Shown one piece after another: positions 1-7,679 of a stretch of 10,167 nt of DNA; within the stretch, counting starts at the first letter, position 1, and every line of letters begins with the position of its first letter. Where the stretch lies: positions 354,548 to 364,714 of the forward strand of contig JAQIFP010000003.1 in the NCBI GenBank assembly GCA_030141585.1. The letters are read 5' to 3'. Under the pieces are notes generated by a model. That model ran no database searches. It worked only from the letters and a program-made list of their open reading frames with translations, and was not told where the DNA came from. Both the position numbers and the translations under genes were made by a program. This DNA comes from Ophryocystis elektroscirrha (taxonomy: Eukaryota; Apicomplexa; Conoidasida; Neogregarinorida; Ophryocystidae).

Positions 1-140
1 AAATATACATAAATAAATATACATAAATAAATATACATAAATAAATATACATAAATAAATATACATAAATAAATATACATAAATAAATATACATAAATAA
101 ATATACATAAATAAATATACATAAATAAATATACATAAAT
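1..140. repeat. 14-bp tandem repeat, 10 perfect copies
   Basis: The unit aaatatacataaat is repeated ten times with no mismatch, and the array starts at the window edge, so it may be longer outside. It lies beyond the donor site of the gene at 395-902. In this window long introns hold such tracts, so it is probably intronic DNA of that gene. Confidence 0.95.
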
Positions 141-234
141 ATATATATATATATATATATATACATAAATATATATATATACATAAATATATATATACAT
201 AAGTAAATAAATCTATATATATATATATATATAT
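141..234. repeat. TA dinucleotide tracts with interruptions
   Basis: Three (AT)n runs are separated by acataaat-type interruptions that resemble the adjacent 14-mer, so both probably arose from the same slippage-prone sequence. The stretch from 235 to 394 is very AT-rich, and I see no confident coding exon in it. Confidence 0.85.
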
Positions 235-394
235 CATACATTTATTTATACAAATATACTATTCATGTTTTATAATTTAATTCAACAAATAATATATATA
301 ATATATGTAGTACTAAAGCATAGTAATTTTATATAATTGTGAAATCATTTTTTACTAATATTATAACTATGATCAGTGCATATATTTTATTTAC

Positions 395-902
395 CTGATT
401 TATGCTGGTAAAGGAAGTCAAGAAACTTGAAAACGCAGAGCTGACGGTCAATTGTCATATACTCATCGTATATAGCTTTAACTGCCTGAATAACTTCTGG
501 TTGATTCAACTTATCAAAACATTGTTTTCTTTGATTGTTTAATACTTCAGCTATTCTGTAAGTTTTCAATAAATCTGAAGACACGTTTTGTTTTTTCATG
601 TATAAGTCATCCCCATTATGTACGGACAAACTGTAATTTTTTATAGAATGAATATATCCCATGGAATATCTTTGGAACGAATACATTTTTTTTACAACCA
701 TGTTTATTCCGTTGAAATAGGCAGCACTTAGCTTCATGTAACCAGTGTTATCATTACGTTGCTTGGGCTCAATTTCTGTGGACTCTATGTTTATTTTAAT
801 ATCTGATTGATTTTCAACGATCAATAAGAATACAGACATGGGCTCCAAGTCTATTTCTAACGGTGGCCTGTTGTAACGTTTCAGTGGTAAATCGGAAGAC
901 AT
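395..902 (-). CDS. Unknown conserved-looking protein, 5' exon (169 codons), continues off left edge
   Basis: The exon starts at a true ATG (902) and begins MSSDLPLKRY. It reads open for 169 codons to a GTAAAT donor at 394 (CAG|GTAAAT, codon phase 1). Without splicing it would end two codons later, so a splice is likely. No acceptor nearby is convincing: two AGs within 40 nt would add only 8 to 12 residues before a stop. The adjacent microsatellite resembles the long introns of the neighbours, so the next exon is probably outside the window. The protein is soluble, with no signal peptide or membrane segment. It has a hydrophobic strand-like stretch near residue 25 (SVFLLIV) and a mixed-charge, probably helical second half. 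I do not recognise the family. Codon use is less AT-biased than the flanks, which supports real coding. Confidence 0.7.
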
Positions 903-989
903 AGTTCTTTTTTATATTACCAAGAAGACGTGTCTTATAACGGTTATTTGTGATTATGTATTTGAAATTGTATTATTAATAAATGAATA

Positions 990-2210
990 TTAAGTGCTAT
1001 CGTTTTGACTGACCATAAAACTTAGCCATAAATGATTAAAAATATATTTTGCATGAAAAATTATACAATTTAATTGATTCTTATTATTTTTGACATTATT
1101 TGACTTTCCAGGCCTCCTATTTTTTACAAATATGAAAAACAATTTCTCTCTAAATGCACATTTATAGCATGTTTCGAAGAGAACTTTATCTTGTTGGATG
1201 TTTATTATACAGTTCTTTTCAACGGATAACTTACGTATGTCGGCATTCCCTGTGTAATTTTGCTTATCATTTATGACACTGGTACTTTTAAGAGAAATGG
1301 ATTCTAAATTCATCATATTTGCACTTTAACTACATACTTTGCTTTATCTGTTTTAATAGATTTTGGAAACCGTCGTTAATTATGACGGATGTCTCATCAG
1401 CTTCATTATGCTGCAAAAACGATAACTCGTAGTTTGCAGTATAGTCATTTGTGTGTCTTCTTTGCTTCAACAAAGTCTTGCAGTCTCTATAGAGCTTTGT
1501 TGACCTATTAGATTTTAAGTGTCCTTCATAGTCGACTAAACTTGAACTTAGGGACCCTTACAACGGACGATTATTATGATTCGTGTTCACAATGGCAATT
1601 ATACTTGATATTTTATATATATTCACAGTTTTATTATTAATTATCATTAGATGGTATTCTTCTTTTTATAAAGTAGATGATGTGTATATATATGTATATA
1701 TATATATACACACATATATTTATATGTTTATATGTATATAAATATATATATGTATATACATATATGTATATGTTTATATACATGTATATATATATATACA
1801 CATATATGTATATGTTTGCATGTATATATATATATATATATATGTATAGATATGTATATTGAATGAGTTTATATTAACAATAGATTACTATTGCCAAACG
1901 CATATAATTTAATGATATCTAAGTAATGCATAATATTTAAATTATAGCACTATGTATAACACTTACTGTGAGAAACAGGAATCACAGATTTCCGATTATA
2001 TGTACCTCTTTTTAATTCAGATACATGGTTTTTTTCAATCTTATTTCGGTCCTTCTTGAAGTCTAAAACACTTTTGGCACTGGATATAGTCGCTTTAGCA
2101 AAGGATTCCGTTGTGATGATGTTTAACAGGCGTGATATGATATATCTACGATAATATTTCGAGATGTAACTTAAGAAAATTTTGTATAAATAAGTATTAA
2201 TTAAAAATTG
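990..2210 (-). CDS. Unknown protein, at least three exons, 5' end unresolved
   Basis: I join three segments on the minus strand. Exon X runs from about 2169 or 2210 to 1967 and ends in a GTAAGT donor (phase 1). Exon Y is 1535-1338, entered at tttag in phase 1 and left at a GTATGT donor. Exon Z is 1303-990 and ends in TGA or another stop at 990. The introns are 431 nt (with a TA/TG microsatellite) and 34 nt. Both joins keep the frame, giving a reading of about 240 residues. The protein is rich in Lys, Asn, Ser and charged residues. It has a helical Gln/Lys stretch near the end of exon Y ([11 protein letters not shown]) and two nearby cysteines in exon Z (CYKC). I see no signal peptide and do not recognise a family. 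No ATG lies in frame in exon X, so a first exon upstream is missing from the model. The tail after FVKNRRPGK may contain another small intron. Confidence 0.55.
1536..1966 (-). other. 431-nt intron with microsatellite
   Basis: The intron is bounded by GTAAGT and tttag and matches phase 1 on both sides. Most of it is non-coding AT DNA, with a dense TATATG/TATATA tract in the middle. It also contains a short open stretch with an ATG at 1647, discussed under rejected items. Confidence 0.6.
1681..1860. repeat. Imperfect TATATG/TATATA microsatellite
   Basis: This is a nearly pure alternating pyrimidine-purine tract of T, A and G with occasional C. It reads open on the plus strand as a Tyr/Ile/Met string only because TATATG repeats lack stops. 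It lies inside the 431-nt intron of the gene at 990-2210. Confidence 0.9.
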
Positions 2211-2677
2211 CTATAAATTATTTCAATTTCATATATATATGCTTCAAAAAATACTCAAGGCATATACACAGAAATTAAGACATGTTTTATTGTAGTAATT
2301 ACTATAAAAATATAATTATTGCATGTGCTCAATTTTAGTACAGTTTCGTACAATTATATGTTACGTTTTAAAAAATCAGTAAAATTACTATTCTTTACTG
2401 ATAAATTCAAATCAATTCAATGGAACGAAAACTAAATTATTACATAAGCTCAGAAACAAAGAAAATGCTTATTTTCTGTAAAGTGTTAAAAAAAAAGAGG
2501 GGAATTACCGTATATTTTAATATAAGGTAACTGTTGAAAAAAAAAACCCTTCAGTACACATACTTTGAAAATATATGTGTTTATTTCAAAGACATTTAAA
2601 ATAACTTTTTACTTGAATAAAAAGTAATTAAAACAATATGTGCGCAATTGTGGAGGATTCAGAGGGTCAAAAAGAAA
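2211..2677. other. Intergenic stretch with two intron-like segments and a hairpin
   Basis: The stretch lies between the stop of the cyclin-like gene and exon X of the next gene. On the minus strand it holds two 33-nt segments that look like textbook introns (2563-2531 and 2508-2476) around a 22-nt spacer. It also holds a 9-bp-stem hairpin at 2375-2402. It may be the 3' UTR of the upstream gene, the 5' UTR or first exons of the downstream gene, or both. I found no ATG that opens into a stop-free exon. Confidence 0.5.
2375..2402. other. Hairpin, 9-bp stem and 10-nt loop
   Basis: The perfect arms atcagtaaa and tttactgat flank a 10-base loop. It lies in non-coding DNA downstream of the cyclin-like gene. 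In such AT-rich sequence a 9-bp stem containing two G-C pairs is mildly notable, and its function is unknown. Confidence 0.6.
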
Positions 2678-3095
2678 TTAAATTGCCGCAAGTTCTGCAG
2701 TAACTGAATTTAGCAAATGTAGTAAAACTTCAAAATTTGGTTTTTTCAATATAGCGCTGATTAAACATTGCACTGCAGCTTGATAGTGTGTTATGGTCCA
2801 GTCAAAAATGTAATTCATACAAAACTTTTTTTCACAAGCCAAATATTCAGCTTCGAAATATAACGAAATCCAAAATACATTCATTTGCTGATTCTCATTA
2901 ACGGCCATACGAGTGACAAGTAATTCTAGCCACTGACGAATCCCACCTACGTTTATATCCCAATCCAAAGTTTTACAGATTAACAAACGACTATGCCTTA
3001 GTTCACGGCTTATTAAAAATTTTTCTGAAAATTCAGCAGTGCATGAATATATATTTGAAAGGAAAAAAATCAAACAAATTTAATATATATATATA

Positions 3096-3138
<43 letters not shown>

Positions 3139-5014
3139 AATATAATATATTTAAATTAATATAAATTTAAAATATGTATATAATAGATATATATATATAT
3201 ATATATATGGATACTTTAAATATATTTAAATATTATATATATATATATATATATACTTACTATGCATAGGCATATGTCAATTTAACATTTGTAATAATTA
3301 TCCTAATTATATTAAAGTATTTGAGAGAAACCATTTTAATAATAATATAAAAGAATTTAATTTATCACAATAATTGATTATTATTTATTAAGTAAACTAA
3401 ATATATATAATATAATTATGCTACGATTGTGAGTTACCTGAATTTGATAAAGGAGTTTTGTTGGAATTTGGAGATACTACAGATTGTGCTATTCGATAAA
3501 AACGGCGAAAAATAGCACTATTTATCTCTGTATCGGAAAATTCACTTAAATCACAAGAGAGAAGCAAACATGAAGTTATCAATAGTATAAGGAAATACAA
3601 GGCATTTCGGTGATTGAGAATTTCCAAGTAATTCTATATTAATTAATAAAATTAGTAATAAATCAGTCTTACGAATTGTAAAAGAATGGATAGAAATAGT
3701 TTTTCTTTGGGAGGCAGTCCATTGTCGTAGGAAAAAGCGCACATACATTGTCGTAATAATGATACGGCATCAAGTAAAAGATAATTAGGGAATGTGGGAG
3801 ATACAAGGTCAACTGAAAATAAATAAAATATTATAAACCCTATTATTCAATAAAATATATAATCAAAAAAAACCAGCTAAATGCAAAGCAGTATATGCAG
3901 CAAACAAGAATTCTTTCGGTATAACACTTTTTGACCAAGTAGATATTACATAATAGTACAATGCATATAATAATATGTATATATGTGTATATGTATATAT
4001 ATGTATATAACTGTATATATATGTATAATTATGTATATGTATATATATGTATTTTTTTATATGAATTTTATTAGAAAATTTTGTATTTAATATACGAATT
4101 AACAACGTATAATAACGACGATACTAATCTTTATTAGTACAGAGACCGTAATATTATTACGTTGATGAATAATTCATCAAGTATAAAGCAAATAAATAAA
4201 TACTTGTGAGATATTGTTTAAAATTAAAGTTCAAGATACTTACATGGAAAAATACTTTCAATGAGAGGAGTGAATACTTTTTGGAGTTGCTTTTTGATTA
4301 CGTTAACAGCAAGAGTGTTTTTGGATAGATTTCGTGCAATATCTCGTGACATCAAATGAGCTACCCATTTGTCATCTAAAATATTTATTTGTATTTATTT
4401 CTATGGGTATAGTGATGATTGCGCACATGTACAGTTGATGAAGAAAAATATCAAAATCTTTGTTTTAATATTTATTGAATTGTGAGCTTACCAACGAAAT
4501 GTGAGGTGTACAAATTAAGACGCCGGAAATGATCATAGTAACATTGCTGCTGGTTTACAACAGAGGCTTGAGAAGATTGGGAAGGTATATAATAAACTCC
4601 GTATCTTTTATGTTGAAGTTCACTTAAAGAAGCAGCAATATCAGACGTATTATCATTGGGTCGATTCGACATATAAGGCATGAAGGCTTTTAAATCTATT
4701 GGATTATTTAAGGTCTTTACAAATTGAGATATAAAATATGCAGCTAATACGTTTTGAGATACATTTTTGTATATTAAACCATCATGAGATATGTAAACTG
4801 ATAAGCCTCCTATATTCTGTAAAGCATAAGACTCTTTTAATGCCGTGTAAATCACGTCTTTCATTAATTCGGGATTTAACGCAATAAATGCGTTATTGCA
4901 AGACATAGGAACATTTTGCGGACGTAAACTTCGCGCAGTCGTAGACGACGCTGACAATTCTATACGTAAACGTTTTTCAGTTTCACATTCCAAGCACACT
5001 GTGCGTCTCTTCAT
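2678..5014 (-). CDS. Cyclin-like protein, five exons, 445 residues
   Basis: The exons are 5014-4492, 4375-4244, 3812-3673, 3633-3438 and 3024-2678. The introns are 116, 431, 39 and 413 nt. Donors are GTAAGC, GTAAGT, GTAAGA and GTAACT, every acceptor ends in AG, and all four junctions keep phase, giving 1338 nt. Residues 1-220 have no recognised domain. From about residue 230 the order of helices resembles a cyclin box: LLLDAVSLLRQ (H1), KLFLSILLQF (H2), LILLITSCLLLS (H3, about 280-291), SRELRHSRLLICKTLDWDI (H4, about 336-354), then IRQWLELLVTRM (H5). The KTLDWDI/QWLE stretch is the best family signal. Cyclins bind and activate CDKs, and this role is inferred. By eye, the conserved Lys and Glu that contact the CDK are replaced. 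The start is a true ATG, with an in-frame TAA three codons upstream. An alternative 5' exon is given under findings. The reading frame is secure; the family call is moderate. Confidence 0.65.
3082..3255. repeat. TA microsatellite tracts in intron 4 of the cyclin-like gene
   Basis: Long (AT)n runs lie at about 3083-3131, 3188-3207 and 3232-3254, with TTTAAATAT-type DNA between them. All are inside the 413-nt intron bounded by GTAACT at 3437 and ttttcag at 3025. Confidence 0.9.
3973..4051. repeat. TATATG microsatellite in intron 2 of the cyclin-like gene
   Basis: This is a degenerate tatatg/tatgta tract within the 431-nt intron 2. It lies between a palindrome cluster (4103-4180) and a short coding-like island (3874-3926). 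Confidence 0.85.
4103..4180. other. Cluster of three palindromes
   Basis: Three inverted repeats lie close together: TACTAAT/ATTAGTA with a 4-nt loop (4122-4139), CGTAATA/TATTACG with a 1-nt centre (4147-4161), and TTGATGAAT/ATTCATCAA with a 1-nt centre (4162-4180). The left flank (from 4103) is also roughly complementary to 4146-4165, so a larger foldback is possible. The cluster sits inside intron 2 of the cyclin-like gene. Confidence 0.7.
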
Positions 5015-5180
5015 CGTGAAAAATTAAAAGATTGGCGCCTGTTGACTGCTTATTAAGTGCATAGAACTGTCTTGCAAGCTAATACGACAATGGCATGCAA
5101 TAAACGGTACCGTTCGGCCGGATAATCTAACAGTCACCATGTTCACGTCTTCAAACAGATTTTGTGACAAACTTAAAATA
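5015..5180 (-). promoter_or_regulatory. GC-richer 5' region of the cyclin-like gene with an upstream ORF
   Basis: This block has clearly higher G+C than the DNA to its right. On the minus strand it holds a 38-codon ORF (ATG 5140, stop TAA 5026-5024) in the same frame as the cyclin-like CDS and ending 9 nt before it. It also contains a GCATGC core, a GTGCA box and the 12-bp palindrome AACGGTACCGTT (5103-5114). GCATGC and GTGCA resemble known apicomplexan ApiAP2 sites, but the organism is unproven. It could be a promoter/5' leader with a uORF, or a real 5' coding exon. Confidence 0.45.
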
Positions 5181-6126
5181 AACAGGAAAAAAAATTATTT
5201 ATTTTTTATTATGTACCATTATAATTATAAATTATTAATTCTACGTACTTTTAATTTTTCTAACGCTCGTAATTAAATTAATTCAGCTATTAATTAATTT
5301 ATTGGAAATAAATTGCAATCAAAATATAACAATAATTACCTCTACATAGGTACAGTAATTATATGTAATACTTTTTCATGTTCAAATAACTTTATTATTA
5401 AGTTTGATAGTTGATCGTTTACGTTTCCATTATACAAATTTCATTGAAAAAAAAATACATATATCATTTGAATATATAGTTTACATTTTCTTGGAATAGT
5501 GTAAAAAGAAATAAGCATTTAAAATCAATTATAGATTTTAGATTTTCAATATTACATCTGTTATTACAAATAATCTAGTCTAATTTATTCATTATCTAAA
5601 ACGGTATATTTGATATAATCATAACGGTTACAAACATAAATATGTTTCGATATGAAAAATAATGCAATTCAATATTTCACATATTCAAGCTTATGTATGT
5701 TTATATTAAAACACATATATATATTGCATCTTAGCTTATATGATGTCTTACTAATATATTAGTAATAACAAGTAGTGTTGAAGATCATTTTTGTTATGTG
5801 CAATGTAGGAGTATATATACATTATTATTATACATCATTTATACCCATTAAATGCTATAATTGGTACTCTAGTATTAATTATTTTATTAATATTAACAAT
5901 ATTTAATATGATAATACTAATAATTTATTAATATTTTGATATTACTAATGTTTTTCAATAATATAAAATTTATCTGTTGTAATGTTAGTATAATGAAAAT
6001 ATGCTATAGTCTATAATTAATAATAATATTATTGTTTTGTAAAAAAACAATAATAAATGCAAGGAAAAAAAAAAAATAATAATTGTACAGTAGTCATAAA
6101 TAATTTGTTACTAATAACGGTGATAT
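5181..6126. other. AT-rich intergenic region, no gene seen
   Basis: About 0.95 kb of very AT-rich DNA between the cyclin-like gene start and the 3' end of the coiled-coil gene. Every frame is broken by frequent stops, and I saw no tRNA-like T-loop or arm pair. Notable items are an 18-bp perfect palindrome at 5748-5765 and a 12-bp-stem hairpin at 6027-6055. The right part probably holds the 3' UTR of the coiled-coil gene. Confidence 0.7.
6027..6055. terminator. 12-bp-stem hairpin downstream of the coiled-coil gene
   Basis: The perfect arms TATTATTGTTTT and AAAACAATAATA enclose a 5-nt loop. On the minus strand it lies 72 to 100 nt after the stop of the coiled-coil gene, a plausible 3'-UTR position. 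A role in 3'-end formation or mRNA stability is only inferred from position. Confidence 0.35.
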
Positions 6127-7401
6127 TTATGCATTTATTAAAATTTGATCGTTGAGAAAATCGTTATTTATTTGATTAGATTCCTTGATAATAAATTCTT
6201 GATATTGCTGTATAGTATTGGCTTGAGTCTTGATGTCATTCTGTAGCTTGCAGCAGTTGTTCCTTAGGAAAAGTGATGTTGCGTTAACCTTTTGTGCGTG
6301 TGCATAATATTGTTTAATTTGGCATTGAAGTTCCTCTGCTTTCGAAAGGTATTTTTCTTTTTTATCAATAAGACCTTTTTTTTCTTGGTATTTCTTGGCT
6401 ACTTCATTTTGTAGATTAGTGTATTTATTTTGTAGGTTTTTGAATTGGTTTTCCAAAGTTCCGCACCTTTCTTGGGAAGAGTTTAATTTAGCGTTCATAT
6501 CCATATTCTGCTGATTTTGATTTGATATTTGACTCAGTAAATTATCTTGCGCGGAAAGTTGATCTTGATTCAACTTTTGTGCGGCTAGGATGTCAAGTTT
6601 AGCTTGTTTGAACTTGTACTTGAGTAATTGCAGTACACTATTATTTTCAGATAATTTAGCGTTTATTGTACTCAATTCTGTATTTAATGAAGTATTACTC
6701 TTAGAGAACTGATTGATGGTCTTAATAGCAGCATTCTTTTCGTCTTCAAGTCTTACATTTTCCTCTTTAACTTTAGAATAATGTTCATGTTGAGTATTAT
6801 ATGCTTCCTCAGTTTCTTTTAGTTGGTTATTGTAGCAGTGTAGTATGTGCTTAATATGCTCTATCTTACTATTGGTATCCGCTATTTTTTCATTAATGTC
6901 AGATTTCAGTCCATTTCGGTACTTTTGAAACGATAATCTTAACTCAGTTATTCTTTGATCTTCTTGACTTTTATAGTATTCGGTTACTTTGTGTTTATAC
7001 GAATTATGGTATTCTGATTGTATGGCTACTTCATGTTTTAATACATTTATTTTTTCACGTAGCTCTTCATTCTTTGCGCGTAATTCCTTTACTTGCTTAA
7101 TGGATACTTCACTATCAAACACACACACAGACGGTTTATCAAAAAAACTATTAAAATTATCATTGATAATATTATTATTGCTAGGTAATATATAATCACT
7201 TATGCTACAATTGTTATTATTAATCGATGTATTGCTATATACATAATCATGAGTAAATGTAGTAATGGGCTTATGTGCACTGCTTTGTACTGGTTGAACT
7301 TTAACTGATTTTTGTTTGTATACTAGGGGTGATATAGTAGATCTTTTACATACAGGAATTTTATAATCAACGAAATTAGATGCAAAATCGTCACACATCA
7401 T
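6127..7401 (-). CDS. Coiled-coil protein, 424 residues, intronless
   Basis: The start is the first of two adjacent ATGs (7401, MMCDDFASNF). The open frame extends eight codons further upstream but without an ATG there. Residues 1 to about 95 are not coiled, with an Asn/Ile/Asp-rich patch near 60-80. From about residue 100 (VKELRAKNEELREKINVL) to near the end, the sequence is almost continuous heptad-type helix. It is rich in Lys, Glu, Gln and Asn with regular Leu/Ile, and prolines are absent. No motor, zinc-finger or membrane segment is seen. Such proteins are usually cytoskeletal, centrosomal or tethering factors, but no specific family can be named. Unlike its neighbours it has no visible intron. 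A divergent gene starts 278 bp away. Confidence 0.85.
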   Translation of the reverse strand: MMCDDFASNFVDYKIPVCKRSTISPLVYKQKSVKVQPVQSSAHKPITTFTHDYVYSNTSINNNNCSISDYILPSNNNIINDNFNSFFDKPSVCVFDSEVSIKQVKELRAKNEELREKINVLKHEVAIQSEYHNSYKHKVTEYYKSQEDQRITELRLSFQKYRNGLKSDINEKIADTNSKIEHIKHILHCYNNQLKETEEAYNTQHEHYSKVKEENVRLEDEKNAAIKTINQFSKSNTSLNTELSTINAKLSENNSVLQLLKYKFKQAKLDILAAQKLNQDQLSAQDNLLSQISNQNQQNMDMNAKLNSSQERCGTLENQFKNLQNKYTNLQNEVAKKYQEKKGLIDKKEKYLSKAEELQCQIKQYYAHAQKVNATSLFLRNNCCKLQNDIKTQANTIQQYQEFIIKESNQINNDFLNDQILINA

Positions 7402-7679
7402 TATATATTCCACATTATAAAACAAATCACAATAATAAACTTATAATAAATAAATCTAATAAGTAATAATATATTATAATTTTATATAATAAATAAACGT
7501 TTTTTTTTATTAAACATAAATAGGAATTAATAAAATATTAATATATATAAAATTTTACTGTATATGTAAATTTATTTTATTAATGAAATATGCCATAATT
7601 TATTGCCACATTGTTAACTAATACAGTCAGTTGTTTCGAGTTAAAGTCAATCAGTTATAATCAATTTTAAGTTAAAGAA
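7402..7679. promoter_or_regulatory. Divergent intergenic region (shared promoter)
   Basis: This 278-bp stretch separates two divergent start codons, so it should carry both promoters and 5' leaders. It is AT-rich with a T8 run near 7501. A 13-bp direct repeat, tcaattttaagtt, occurs at 7661-7673 and again at 7689-7701 inside the signal-peptide codons. No specific factor site can be named. Confidence 0.5.

Noticed and set aside
1..140. CRISPR array
   Set aside because: The 14-bp units abut directly with no spacers, and the genome is eukaryotic.
1562..1647. ATG at 1647 as the start of the gene at 990-2210
   Set aside because: It would need a 15-nt intron (GTAAGG to CTAAG) to reach the next exon in frame. 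The 431-nt intron from the GTAAGT donor at 1966 fits local splice patterns and phase better.
1677..1862. Plus-strand ORF of 61 codons made of Tyr, Ile and Met
   Set aside because: It is a translation of the TATATG microsatellite inside an intron, with no coding-type composition.
3025..3073. N-terminal extension of cyclin-like exon 5 to 3073
   Set aside because: It starts at TTG and lies before a good ttttcag acceptor at 3025 that joins exon 4 in phase.
3551..3748. Minus-strand ORF of 65 codons
   Set aside because: It crosses the 39-nt intron 3 in a different frame from the cyclin-like exons, which join cleanly by splicing.
3863..4105. Minus-strand ORF of 80 codons as an independent gene
   Set aside because: Most of it is microsatellite. 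Only its end (about 3874-3926) looks coding, and that is reported as a possible hidden exon.
6989..7195. Plus-strand ORF of 68 codons
   Set aside because: It lies antisense within the coiled-coil gene, whose frame is far longer and coherent.
7402..7425. Eight-codon N-terminal extension of the coiled-coil protein
   Set aside because: The first codon would be TTG. The first ATG in frame is at 7401.
7625..7650. tRNA-like T-loop (gtttcgagtt)
   Set aside because: No acceptor or anticodon stem can be paired around it.
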